Of a stretch of DNA of 64,000 nucleotides, positions 26,073 to 34,386 are shown one piece after another. Within the stretch, counting starts at the first letter, position 1, and each line of letters opens with the position of its first letter. The notes beneath the pieces are model-generated. The model saw only the letters and a program-made list of their open reading frames with translations, ran no database searches and was not told where the DNA came from. Source of the DNA: Myxococcales bacterium (GTDB taxonomy: Bacteria; Myxococcota; Polyangia; Polyangiales; Polyangiaceae); the NCBI GenBank assembly GCA_003151595.1, contig PLXW01000047.1, positions 27,242-91,241 on the forward strand. Reading direction: 5' to 3'. The position numbers were made by a program, and so were the translations under genes.

Positions 26073-27865
26073 GTGGGGTCGCCCTCGTTGAAAGCGCACG
26101 CTCGAGCGTGGCTCGCCGGGCCTCTCGAAGGCGCGGAACGCGAAGCGTTCGCGGCGGAGATCGTGGAATCGAACGCTCGTCGACTGCGCGTTCTCTTGCC
26201 GTTGATGATCGTTCTGCACCTCGTTCACATCGCGCTCTTCCGTACGAGCGACTGGGCACGCGCCGCGATGGCGCCGAACCTCGCGCGATGGCGACAAGAT
26301 CTCGTCTTCACGCACGCAGCCACACTCGTCTTCGCGCTGGTGCTCGCGCTCGCCGTCTCCCCCCTTTCTCGTACGCGCGCGGCGCGCTTCCTCGCCCCCG
26401 TATGCGCGCTCGGGTACCTCGTTCACGGCGCGGCGACAGCCGGGGTCGACCAGCTTTCGACGGCGAGCGTCACGGTCTTCATCGGGTACTCGCTCGGCGT
26501 CGCCGTCGTCGTCGCGCTCACGCCGGTCGCCACGCTCATCGTTTACGCCGGCGGGCTCGCGTCGTTCGTCGTCGCCATCGAGACGATGCAATCGTCGCCG
26601 ACGGCGCGCCTGGTGGTGCTTTCCCAACGGGTTTTTCGACCGCCGCCGTGTCGATCGCGCTATCGCTCCTCCTCTTCGCGGCACGACGGCGCGACTTCGC
26701 GCAACGACTCACGATCAGCCAGCAGCGCGGCGAGCTCACGCGCCTGAACGCAGGCCTCGAGCGGCGCGTTCGAGATCAGGTCTCCGAGATCGTCGAACGC
26801 GCGCGACAGATCGAGCAGCTCAACACGCAACTGCAAACGCAGGTTCGAACGCGGTCGACCGAGCTGTCGATGGCGCTGGCAAAGCTCGCGCGCGATCGGC
26901 GCGACGACGGCAAGCTACGGAGCGGCGTCGTGCTCGGTGATCGCTTCGTCATCGAGCGTTTGCTGGGCGAAGGGGGGATGGGGTCCGTCTACGAAGGAAT
27001 CGACCGCTCCACCGGCACGCGCGTCGCGATCAAGGTGATCCAAGCTTCCTCGGCGCAGCAGCTCGATGCCCTCCATCGCTTCCTACGCGAAGCGGGAACG
27101 GCCGCGAAGGTCACGCACGCGGCGGTCGTTCGCATGCTTCACGTCGACGTCTCGGCCGACGGAGTCCTCTTCCAGGTCCAGGAGCTCGTCGACGGAGAAA
27201 CGCTGCACGCTCGCCTTCGCGATCAGCGCCCGCGGGAGGGCGATCGCGTCGCGCGCCTCGGCGCCGTGCTCTGCCACGCGCTCGCCGCCGCGCACGCCGT
27301 GGGAGTGATTCACCGTGACGTGAAGCCGGGCAACGTGATGCTCACCAAGACGGCGCCGGGCTTGAAGCTCCTCGACTTCGGGATCTCGAAGGTCTTTCGC
27401 GACGGTGGTCGCGACGCGAGCTCGGGAAGCGGCAAGATCCTCGGTACGCCGGCCTACATGGCGCCGGAGCATCTCTCGGGCGCAGGCAAGCTCACCGATC
27501 GCGCCGACATCTACGCCGCGGGCGTGATCTTCTTTCGAATGCTCACCGGGAAGTTCCCGTTCGACGACACGTCGACCCGAGAGGTCATCCTGCGGAACGT
27601 CGTCGAGCCCGCCCCCGACGTGCGGACCTTCGCCCCTGTGCAGGCCGAGCTCGCCGAGGTCGTCGCCTCGTGCCTCGAGAGAGAACCGACCGATCGCCCC
27701 AAGGCCCGCGATCTCGCGCAACGGCTCTCCGCATACGCCGACGCCCAGGGGGCCCCGGCGCCGGAGCTCATCGCCCGCGACGTCGCGAGCCTCCCTCCCG
27801 CACGAGCCGCTTCGGAGCTGGTCACGGTCTCTTTCGCCGGCGGAAAGAAGACCCCGATCGTGTAA
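26073..27865 (+). pseudogene. Membrane Ser/Thr kinase split by a frameshift
   Basis: Two reading frames together encode one recognisable protein. The first (GTG 26073 to about 26620) gives a soluble start and five to six membrane helices. The second, in the -1 frame, continues from FPTGFSTAAVSIALSLLLF through a sixth or seventh helix, a coiled coil (about 26700-26900) and a full Hanks kinase: GEGGMGSVYEG, VAIK, HRDVKPGN, DFGISK and MAPEHL. The break lies at 26619-26624, where CTTTCCC would read through smoothly as CTTTTCCC. A lost T, either real or a sequencing error, explains it. If intact, it is a membrane sensor kinase with a C-terminal catalytic domain. The kinase part alone could still be translated from an internal start. 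Confidence 0.75.
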
Positions 27866-27976
27866 CGCGCCGAGCCAAAATCCTCAGACGCGCTTCGTCG
27901 GGACTCGACCGTCTGCGCATCATCGTGTTACTCACGGCGCCACCGGAGTTTCGGTCTTGAGGAGGGAGAGCATCGC

Positions 27977-29263
27977 ATGAGCAGCTCGAAGAAGGCGTGG
28001 CGCGCAATTTCGTGGCCGATCCTCGCGATCGGTCTCGCAGCACCGTGGATTACCAACTGTGGTGCGGTGCCGGGGATGGGAAACATTCCTGGAGCCGGGA
28101 ACATCCCCGGTGTGGGCGGCGGTTGCCCTGACACATCGAGTGTCGAAGCGATCGAGAAGTTCGACTACGTCGGCGGCTTCAAGCTCGACGTCGAGACCGC
28201 GGGCAAGCTGAAGGCGGGCCTCAGCGCCGCGACGGATCTCAAGGGATTCGCCGACAGCGTCGACGCGGACCTCAAGACCGGCTGTGGCGGGCTCGCGACC
28301 GATCTCGGTCAGTCGGGCACGTTCGCGAGCGGAACCGAAGCCTGCAAGGCGGCCATCAAAGCGATGGGCGACGTCAAGGCGAAGATGGGCGCGAACGTCT
28401 CGATCAAGCTCGAGGTCAAGGCGCCGGAGTGCCGCGCGTCGATGGACGCTTACGCTGATTGCGCCGGACACTGCGACGCGACGATCAAGCCCGGCGAAGC
28501 CAAGGTCGAGTGCGAGCCGGGCAAGCTTGCCGGCACGTGCAGCGGTTCGTGCAGCGGCTCGTGCGACATGACGGCGTCGGCGAAGTGCACCGAGAAGTGC
28601 TCGGGCACGTGCGACGCCACCATGAAGGGCTCGTGCGGCGGCAACTGCGACGGCAAGTGCGACGGCAAGGCCTCGAAGGGCGGTGCGTGCAGCGGCACCT
28701 GTGACGGCAAGTGCGACGCTCACATCGAAGGCACCTGCGGCGGAAGCTGCAGCGGAAGCTGCTCGATGAAGGCGAACGCGAAGTGCGACGGAACGTGCAG
28801 CGGAAGCTGCTCGGTCCAGATGCAGGCGCCGAAGTGCACGGGCGAGATGAAGCCGCCGACGATGAGCGCGGACTGCAAGGCTCACTGCGACGCGAAGGTC
28901 CAGGCGAAGGCGGAGTGCACGCCGGCGCAGGTTGGCGTGAAGGTCGAAGGCGCGGCCGATGCGACGGCTGCGGCGACGTACAAGAAGGCCCTCGAGAAGA
29001 ACCTCCCCATCATCCTCAAGATCGCGATCGGCGTCGGCGAGCGCGGCATGAAGATGGCGGGCAACGTGCAGGCGTCGGTCGACGGTCTGCAAGCGAGCGT
29101 CAAGGGCGCGTCGAAGGGCGGCCCGCTCATGACGGCGAAGCTCGTCGGCTGCGTCGTAGCTCCGTTCAAAGGCGCGATCGACGCGGCGGCGAGCCTCAAG
29201 GCCAACGTCAGCGTGTCGGTCGACGTGAAGGCTTCGGCGAGCGGCTCGGCGCACGCCGGCTAA
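27977..29263 (+). CDS. Cysteine-rich CxxxC-repeat lipoprotein
   Basis: A 428-residue exported protein of unknown function. A basic start and one hydrophobic segment end in WITNC, a lipobox-like site, followed by a Gly/Pro-rich GMGNIPGAGNIPG spacer. Residues 155-320 carry more than thirty Cys, largely as CxxxCxxxC units such as CSGSCSGSC, CGGNCDGKC and CDGTCSGSC, spaced by Lys/Ala-rich links. Flanking segments are Lys/Ala/Val-rich and helical. The density suggests metal binding or a disulfide ladder at the cell surface. A GAGGAGGGAGAG ribosome-binding region lies about ten bases before the ATG, and a strong terminator follows, so it is probably monocistronic and well expressed. Confidence 0.75.
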   Translation: MSSSKKAWRAISWPILAIGLAAPWITNCGAVPGMGNIPGAGNIPGVGGGCPDTSSVEAIEKFDYVGGFKLDVETAGKLKAGLSAATDLKGFADSVDADLKTGCGGLATDLGQSGTFASGTEACKAAIKAMGDVKAKMGANVSIKLEVKAPECRASMDAYADCAGHCDATIKPGEAKVECEPGKLAGTCSGSCSGSCDMTASAKCTEKCSGTCDATMKGSCGGNCDGKCDGKASKGGACSGTCDGKCDAHIEGTCGGSCSGSCSMKANAKCDGTCSGSCSVQMQAPKCTGEMKPPTMSADCKAHCDAKVQAKAECTPAQVGVKVEGAADATAAATYKKALEKNLPIILKIAIGVGERGMKMAGNVQASVDGLQASVKGASKGGPLMTAKLVGCVVAPFKGAIDAAASLKANVSVSVDVKASASGSAHAG

Positions 29264-29281
29264 CTCGTTTCGCTTCACGAC

Positions 29282-29324
29282 GACGAAGGGATCGCGACGC
29301 AAGTCGCGGTCCCTTTCGTCTTTT
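29282..29324 (+). terminator. Rho-independent terminator
   Basis: A near-perfect stem of about 17 bp (GACGAAGGGATCGCGAC pairing with GTCGCGGTCCCTTTCGTC, one bulge) with a GCAA tetraloop, followed by TTTT. It starts 19 bases after the stop of the Cys-rich lipoprotein gene and fits a terminator for it. Confidence 0.85.
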
Positions 29325-29414
29325 GTGGGCAAGACTCGACGAGTGCCTCGGCCGAGTATCGACGTGACGGATGAGTCGGGGAGCGGGCGCATCCCCTCGC
29401 GGTTTATTTCATTT

Positions 29415-29430
29415 TAGTTTCGACTATATT
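29415..29430 (+). promoter_or_regulatory. Promoter and likely ArsR operator
   Basis: In an unusually AT-rich island, TATATT (29425-29430) is a good -10 hexamer whose expected transcription start falls on the GTG at 29438. The inverted repeat TAGT-TTCG-ACTA (29415-29426) overlaps it, a natural place for autoregulation by the ArsR protein encoded next. Inferred from sequence. Confidence 0.5.
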
Positions 29431-29437
29431 GTTTCGC

Positions 29438-29788
29438 GTGCAGGAGATAGCCACCCTCCGCGCGCTCGCCGCCCCGCGCCGGCGCGCGATTCTCCGACTG
29501 GTTTGGGATCGCGAGATCACAGCCGGCGAGATCTACCGGATGCTGGGCACGCTCTCGTTCGGTGCGGTCTCCCAGCATCTGCGGATCTTGGAAGAAGCGG
29601 GACTCGTCGATAAGCGCGCCGAAGGAAAGTGGCGCATCTACCGAGCTCGCAAGGAAGCGCTCGGCCCCTTCCGCGAGTGGCTCGAGACGATGTGGAGCGA
29701 TCGACTCAACACGCTGAAGCTCGCCGCCGAGATCGAAGAAGCACGCCGCGGTCCCCTCCCCCGTCGACGCAGGAGAAGAAAGTCATGA
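29438..29788 (+). CDS. ArsR-family transcriptional regulator
   Basis: A 116-residue winged-helix repressor. The DNA-binding helix-turn-helix lies in residues 28-60 (AGEIYRMLG...FGAVSQHLRILEEAGLV), followed by the wing (KRAEGKWRIYRARKEAL). No metal-binding Cys motif is present, so it belongs to the non-metal ArsR type often paired with SRPBCC proteins. The GTG at 29438 is preferred: the TTG nine bases earlier lies inside the -10 hexamer, and the message would then be leaderless. Its stop overlaps the ATG of the SRPBCC gene, a common ArsR-AHSA1 operon. Confidence 0.88.
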   Translation: MQEIATLRALAAPRRRAILRLVWDREITAGEIYRMLGTLSFGAVSQHLRILEEAGLVDKRAEGKWRIYRARKEALGPFREWLETMWSDRLNTLKLAAEIEEARRGPLPRRRRRRKS

Positions 29789-30555
29789 AGCTCGACTACG
29801 CGCTCGATCGAACGGTCCTGATCTGCGCACGCCGCACGACGGTCTTCCGGTATTTCACCGACTCGAAACGCTTCGCCGCGTGGTGGGGCGAAGGCTCGAG
29901 CATCGAGCCGCGCGTCGGCGGTCACGTTCGCATCGTGTACCCCGGCGGATCGATCGCGTCGGGCGAGGTCGTGGAGATCGACGAGCCCTCGCGCATCGTC
30001 TTCACCTACGGATACGAAGATCCGACGAAGCCGCTCGCGCCGGGTGGCTCGCGCGTGACGATCACCCTCGACGAGCGCGAGGTCGGAACGCTCGTCTCGC
30101 TTCGCCACGAAGTGCATGAGGCGTCGACGCGCGACCTGCACGTGCAAGGGTGGCGCTACCAGCTGGCGGTCTTCGCGAACGTGGTGACGCGCGAGCAGCA
30201 CGAAGACGCACGCGCCGTCGTGGATCGGTTCTTCACCGCGTGGAGCGACCTCGATGCCACCTCTCGGGCCGCGACCTTGAGTGCGACGACGACGGGCGAC
30301 GTCGTGTTCCGCGACCGTTTCGGCGCCACCGCGGGACGCGACGAGCTCGACGCGCACATCGCAGCAGTCCAAGGACAGATGAGAGGAGTGTCGCTCGTGC
30401 GCGACGGCGAGCCACGTGCATGTCAGGGGACGGCCGTGGTTTCGTTCATTGCCCGCGGTAGCGATGGCGAAGCGCTCGGAGGTGGCCAGGACGTCGTCGA
30501 CTTCGCGCCCGACGGACGAATCGCGCGCGTCGTCGGGCTCTGGGCGGGTCCGTGA
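29785..30555 (+). CDS. SRPBCC (AHSA1-like)-SnoaL fusion protein
   Basis: A 256-residue two-domain protein. Residues 1-130 are an AHSA1/SRPBCC ligand-binding domain (FRYFTDSKRFAAWWG, RVGGHVRIVYPGG, PSRIVFTYGY, WRYQLAVFANVV). Residues 140-256 are an NTF2/SnoaL-like domain (DRFFTAWSDLD, FRDRFGATAGRDEL, DVVDFAPDGRIARVVGLW). Both folds hold small hydrophobic ligands in a cup. It is translationally coupled to the ArsR regulator (ATGA at 29785) and converges with the haloalkane dehalogenase 9 bp on. Alone, each half is common; the fusion is less so. The ligand is unknown. Confidence 0.82.
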   Translation: MKLDYALDRTVLICARRTTVFRYFTDSKRFAAWWGEGSSIEPRVGGHVRIVYPGGSIASGEVVEIDEPSRIVFTYGYEDPTKPLAPGGSRVTITLDEREVGTLVSLRHEVHEASTRDLHVQGWRYQLAVFANVVTREQHEDARAVVDRFFTAWSDLDATSRAATLSATTTGDVVFRDRFGATAGRDELDAHIAAVQGQMRGVSLVRDGEPRACQGTAVVSFIARGSDGEALGGGQDVVDFAPDGRIARVVGLWAGP

Positions 30556-30564
30556 GACCGGGCG

Positions 30565-31470
30565 TCAGCGTCCGCGAATGAATCGAACGACTGCGTCGCC
30601 GAGCTTGTCCCCCTTGTCCTCCTGGAGGAAGTGTCCTGCCCCTTCGATCGTGACGTGCTCCACGTCCTTCGCGCCCGGGATCTTCTCGCGGAGCACCTGA
30701 TCTGCGCCGCGCGTGATCGGATCCGAGTCCGAGAATGCGGTGTGGAAGGGCTTCGTCCATCGCGCGAGTGACTCCCATGCGCGGCGATTCGGCGACGACG
30801 CCGGATCCTCCGGCGATGTCGGCACGAGCATCGGGAACTGGCGCGCACCGGCCTTGAAAGTCTCGTCCGGGTACGGCGCGTCGTACGCAGCGACGACGTC
30901 GGCGCCGAACGGAACCACGCAGCCCGTTTGCACGATCTTGCCGACGGGGAGCACCGGCACCGATTGCGAGAACTGCTGCCAGGCGAAGAACGCATCGGGT
31001 GTCTTGCGATCTCCGGTGGGCAAGAACGTGTTGGCGGCGACAGCTCGCGCGAACCGATCGCCGTGCTCGGCGATGAGGCGAAGTCCGATGAGCCCGCCCC
31101 AGTCCTGGCAAAGCAGTGTCGCGTTTCGGAGACCGATGGCGTGGATGAACGCGGCCATCGAGTCTACGTGACGTTGGTACGTGTAGTCCTCGCGCGCGGC
31201 CGGTTTGTCCGATCGCCCGAAGCCGACGAGATCGGGAGCAATCGCGCGAAACCCTGCGGCGACGACGCGCGCAATGACCTTGCGATAGAGGAACGACCAG
31301 GACGGCTCGCCGTGGAGCATCAGGACGCTCGGCGCCTCGCGTGGCCCTTCGTCGACGAAGTGGACGCGCACGACCGCGTCTCCGAACGGGACCTCGGCGT
31401 ACCGCGGCGTGAATGGAAACAGCGAGGATAGCGACTCGAAGCACGCGTCGGGTGTGCGCAATACGTTCAT
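30565..31470 (-). CDS. dhmA: Haloalkane dehalogenase (subfamily I-like)
   Basis: A 301-residue alpha/beta-hydrolase with haloalkane dehalogenase marks. HGEPSW near residue 53 carries the first halide-stabilising position, CQDWGG near 123 has the Asp nucleophile followed by the second Trp, DSDPIT near 246 has the acidic triad member, and GAGHFLQED near 277 has the His. The family cleaves carbon-halogen bonds to an alcohol plus halide. The nucleophile Asp and the Trp after it argue against esterase; epoxide hydrolase remains the main alternative. Its ATG overlaps the stop of the TetR gene upstream (ATGA), so one message carries both. Confidence 0.85.
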   Translation of the reverse strand: MNVLRTPDACFESLSSLFPFTPRYAEVPFGDAVVRVHFVDEGPREAPSVLMLHGEPSWSFLYRKVIARVVAAGFRAIAPDLVGFGRSDKPAAREDYTYQRHVDSMAAFIHAIGLRNATLLCQDWGGLIGLRLIAEHGDRFARAVAANTFLPTGDRKTPDAFFAWQQFSQSVPVLPVGKIVQTGCVVPFGADVVAAYDAPYPDETFKAGARQFPMLVPTSPEDPASSPNRRAWESLARWTKPFHTAFSDSDPITRGADQVLREKIPGAKDVEHVTIEGAGHFLQEDKGDKLGDAVVRFIRGR

Positions 31471-32129
31471 CGCGATGGCTCTCCCTGGTCACTCTGATCT
31501 TGTTCGTTGCGCACCGCGATCGGGACCGTCGCCATCAGCACGTCGATCATCAGGTCGCGGATCGCGTCCCGAGCGACCTCGTGCCGCTCGATCCACTCCA
31601 GGCTCGTCGCTTCACAGAAACCGATCCATCCACGAAGAGCGATTCGTAGAAGCGGCGTCGCGACGACGCCAGGGAGCCCCGCGAGCAGGCGCGACGACAG
31701 AAGGTCACGGGTCTCATCGACGATGCAGACGACCTCGGGATCCGAACCGATGCCTCCTCGCATGAGGGCGGCGTAGGCCGGCGCGTGGGTAGCGACGTAG
31801 TCGAGGTAGGCGTCGAGCCCGGCGCGCGCGCGCTCGAGCGGCGGCATCTCGTCGGGCGTGGCCGTGAGGTCGACGAGGTTGCGGGAAGCCTCGCGGACCG
31901 TCGCCACGTAGAAGTCTCGTTTCGTCGGGAAGTAGTGGTAGAGGAGCCCCTTCGAGATCCCGGCCGCGCGGGCGAGCTCGTCGATCGACACCTCGTCGTA
32001 AGCGCGCGACGCGAAGAGATCGATCCCTAGCCGGACGAGCTGCGCACGACGTTCGTCGACCTCGAGCCGCTCCCGCGATCCGCGCACCGGGCGCGGCGAA
32101 CGCTGTTTTTCTCGGGCACGGACAACCAT
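31467..32129 (-). CDS. TetR-family transcriptional regulator
   Basis: A 220-residue TetR repressor. The N-terminal helix-turn-helix is clear (GIDLFASRAYDEVSIDELARAAGISKGLLYHYFPTKRDF split over residues 35-69); the rest is the helical ligand pocket, with no family-specific motif. It is transcribed with the haloalkane dehalogenase and diverges from the metal-dependent hydrolase at 32205. Two TTGA-N7-TCAA palindromes in between overlap the promoters of both directions, so it probably represses itself, the dehalogenase and the hydrolase. Confidence 0.9.
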   Translation of the reverse strand: MVVRAREKQRSPRPVRGSRERLEVDERRAQLVRLGIDLFASRAYDEVSIDELARAAGISKGLLYHYFPTKRDFYVATVREASRNLVDLTATPDEMPPLERARAGLDAYLDYVATHAPAYAALMRGGIGSDPEVVCIVDETRDLLSSRLLAGLPGVVATPLLRIALRGWIGFCEATSLEWIERHEVARDAIRDLMIDVLMATVPIAVRNEQDQSDQGEPSR

Positions 32130-32140
32130 CGGATTCAGGC

Positions 32141-32203
32141 ACCGTAGCTCACTATTGACTTCGATTCAATGAACGCTACCGTCTATTGAACTGGAGTCAA
32201 CGA
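32141..32203. promoter_or_regulatory. Divergent promoters with twin TetR operators
   Basis: Two 20-bp boxes of the form TATTGA-N7-TCAAYGA lie at 32153-32172 and 32184-32203, start-to-start 31 bp (about three helical turns). Box 1 contains the -35 of both directions: rightward TTGACT (32155-32160) with TACCGT (32177-32182) 16 bp on, leftward TTGAAT (32169 to 32164) with TACGGT (32146 to 32141) 17 bp on. Box 2 covers the rightward start-site region. A repressor bound at box 1 would block both promoters. Sequence-based inference. Confidence 0.65.
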
Positions 32204-32204
32204 C

Positions 32205-33017
32205 ATGGCGGCGACCACGACAGCCTCGATTCCGCGCCCGCGTGCACCGCAGTTTCGGTTCGACCAAGTGCCCCGGCGCTGGTTCGGAGGCGCCGTCTCC
32301 ACGCACCTGGCGAACGGCGTGAATCTCCTGTTCCCGGCGGGAGAGCGCTTCTTCGTCCGGAGCGTGCGCCACTACATGAAGCTGATCGAGAGCGACCCCG
32401 TGTTGCGCGAGCAGGTCCGCGGGTTCTTCGGGCAAGAAGGGCGTCACGCGAAGGCGCACGAAGACCAGGTGGTCATCCTGGAAGAGCAGGGGTTCAAAGT
32501 GCAGGGGTTCCTGCACGTGTACGAGGCGATCGCGTTCGGGTTCCTCGAGCGAATCATGCCGCCTGCGGCGTGCCTCTCCGCGACCGTTGCCTGCGAGCAC
32601 TACACCGCCATCATGGCCGAGAACGCCTTCAAGATGGGCCTCCTGGAGAAGGCGCACCCGGTCATGCGCGATCTGCTGAAGTGGCACGCCGCCGAAGAGA
32701 TCGAGCATCGCTCGGTCGCGTTCGACGTCTTGAAGAAGGTCAATCCGAGCTACGCGCTCCGCATGACGGGGCTCGCGTTCACGACCGTGCTGCTCGCGGG
32801 CTTCTGGGCGGCGGCGGCGGTCATGCTGCTGGCGCAGGACGGCGCGGACCTGGAAGAGATCCTCCGCGAGCTGAAGACCGCACGCGAGGATCACCCCATC
32901 GGCGAACGCGTCTTCGGGCGCGGCATTCGCGAGTACGTGCGACGTGACTTCCATCCGTCGCAAAACACGAACGACGGACTGGCGATGGACTACCTCGCCG
33001 CGGCCGGCATCGCCTGA
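32205..33017 (+). CDS. Metal-dependent hydrolase, PF10118 family
   Basis: A 270-residue protein of the PF10118 putative metal-dependent hydrolase family. It is largely helical with ferritin-like carboxylate/His motifs: FGQEGRHAKAHED near residue 75, VACEHYTAIMAEN near 130 and WHAAEEIEHRSVAFD near 162, which together would make a di-metal site. One hydrophobic stretch (TVLLAGFWAAAAVMLL) follows near residue 195. Family activity has not been settled in general. Divergence from a TetR-dehalogenase operon with shared operators points to a role in handling the same hydrophobic or xenobiotic compound. Confidence 0.82.
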   Translation: MAATTTASIPRPRAPQFRFDQVPRRWFGGAVSTHLANGVNLLFPAGERFFVRSVRHYMKLIESDPVLREQVRGFFGQEGRHAKAHEDQVVILEEQGFKVQGFLHVYEAIAFGFLERIMPPAACLSATVACEHYTAIMAENAFKMGLLEKAHPVMRDLLKWHAAEEIEHRSVAFDVLKKVNPSYALRMTGLAFTTVLLAGFWAAAAVMLLAQDGADLEEILRELKTAREDHPIGERVFGRGIREYVRRDFHPSQNTNDGLAMDYLAAAGIA

Positions 33018-33051
33018 ACGGCTACTGCGTGCGAACCGCTGACGCGCGTTC

Positions 33052-34242
33052 CTACTGCGCGGTACCGGCCGCGTAGTCCGTGTTGATCGCCGTCTGGATC
33101 TTGGCGATCTCCGTGGCGTTGTTGATCACGACGCCGAGCTCGCGGTTGTATCCGAGCGAGCCGCCGCTGATGTTCTCGGAGCCGACGAACGCCTTCGCGC
33201 AGGCCGTGCCGGTGCAGTCGATCGTGATCGCCTTCGCGTGAATGTATGGGCTCGAAGCCGAGCCGGCGCCCGACCCTCCGCCGGAGACCACGACCTTCGC
33301 GCCGGCAGCCTTCACCGTGTTGATGGCCGTCGTCTGCGTCGCCGGAGGCGTTCCGGCCGCGAGGATCACGCGCGTCGCTACTCCGCGGCTCGCTGCGCTG
33401 GCGATCGCGGCGACGACCCCTCCCTTGTTGTTGTCGCTGAACTCTTCGTCCTCGACGTCGAGCGTCTTCGTCGCGGAGTCGATCAGCGCGACCAGCGCCG
33501 GGCGCGCGTTGTTCGGCGAGACCACCAGCGGGTTGCCCGCGGTCGTCGTCGCGCCCGAGAAATCGGCAGCGAAGATCGCGTCGGCCTCGGCGACGTCGGT
33601 GGCGTCGTTGTCGATCACGACGTACTCGCGGTTCTCGGTGAAGGACGAGTTGTCGAGGTTGATCGTCATGATCCACGCCTGCGCGCCGTCGAGGATGAAC
33701 GTCTTCTCGTGCGTGTAGGCGCTGGACGTCGTGTTCGCGGGGCCGTTCCGCCAGACGACGCCGACGCCGTTCGCTTGAAGGTTCGCGTACGCCGTCGGAT
33801 TGCCCTGGGTTGTCCCGGCGGGGAACGTCTGGTTGAGCACCACCTCGACGTCGAGCCCCGCCTTCTTCTGCGCGATGAGCGCGTTCACGATCTTGGTGTT
33901 GTCGAGGATGTACATCGTCATGTGGACCGACTTCTTCGCACCGGTGATCGCGGTGACGATCTCGCTCGCGAGCGTGGTGCTCGGCGTGACGATCACCGAG
34001 ACTCCAGTGGTGCCGACGATCGGCGTGGCCGCGTCGACGGCCGGGGTGCCGCCACCATCCTTCGTGAGCATGCCGCCATCGTGCAGCGCCGGCGCACCGT
34101 CCGGGAGCGTGCCCGCGTCATCGCCGAGGTCGTCGCCGGCGGAGCCGCCGTCGTCGCCTTGCGGAGTCGCGCTCGTGGCCGCGTGAGAGCCTCCACAGGC
34201 CACCAGCGCGCTCAAGCTCAAACCTATCCACGCCCTCGTCAT
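33052..34242 (-). CDS. Secreted phospholipase D-family lipoprotein
   Basis: A 396-residue protein with a lipoprotein signal (LSLSALVACGG), an Asp/Gly/Ala-rich linker (residues 25-75) and two phospholipase D repeats. Both HKD motifs look intact: HEKTFILDG near residue 177, followed by TINLDNSS, and HAKAITID near 334, followed by GSENISGGSLGYNREL. Paired HKD motifs form one active site that cleaves phosphodiester bonds in phospholipids or nucleic acids. The ATG at 34242 is set by the signal peptide; the longer frame upstream is antisense sequence without homology. The stop lies 34 bp from the convergent hydrolase gene. Confidence 0.88.
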   Translation of the reverse strand: MTRAWIGLSLSALVACGGSHAATSATPQGDDGGSAGDDLGDDAGTLPDGAPALHDGGMLTKDGGGTPAVDAATPIVGTTGVSVIVTPSTTLASEIVTAITGAKKSVHMTMYILDNTKIVNALIAQKKAGLDVEVVLNQTFPAGTTQGNPTAYANLQANGVGVVWRNGPANTTSSAYTHEKTFILDGAQAWIMTINLDNSSFTENREYVVIDNDATDVAEADAIFAADFSGATTTAGNPLVVSPNNARPALVALIDSATKTLDVEDEEFSDNNKGGVVAAIASAASRGVATRVILAAGTPPATQTTAINTVKAAGAKVVVSGGGSGAGSASSPYIHAKAITIDCTGTACAKAFVGSENISGGSLGYNRELGVVINNATEIAKIQTAINTDYAAGTAQ

Positions 34243-34386
34243 GCGGCCTCGTCGCCTCCGTCGCTGCGCCCGAATCGAGAACACCGCGCGCGCGCGAAGC
34301 TCCATGCTTGAAGCACACGTAGGCCTGCCGCCAGCGGTAAAACACCATCTCGCGCTACGCTCGTCTCGAGTGAGCGCAGCCATTCG

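Noticed and set aside
26609..26640. Programmed ribosomal frameshift in the kinase gene
   Set aside because: No slippery heptamer is in the correct register and a one-base loss explains the data more simply.
30565..31470. Epoxide hydrolase
   Set aside because: The Asp-Trp nucleophile motif and HGEPSW favour haloalkane dehalogenase, though assay data would be needed to be final.
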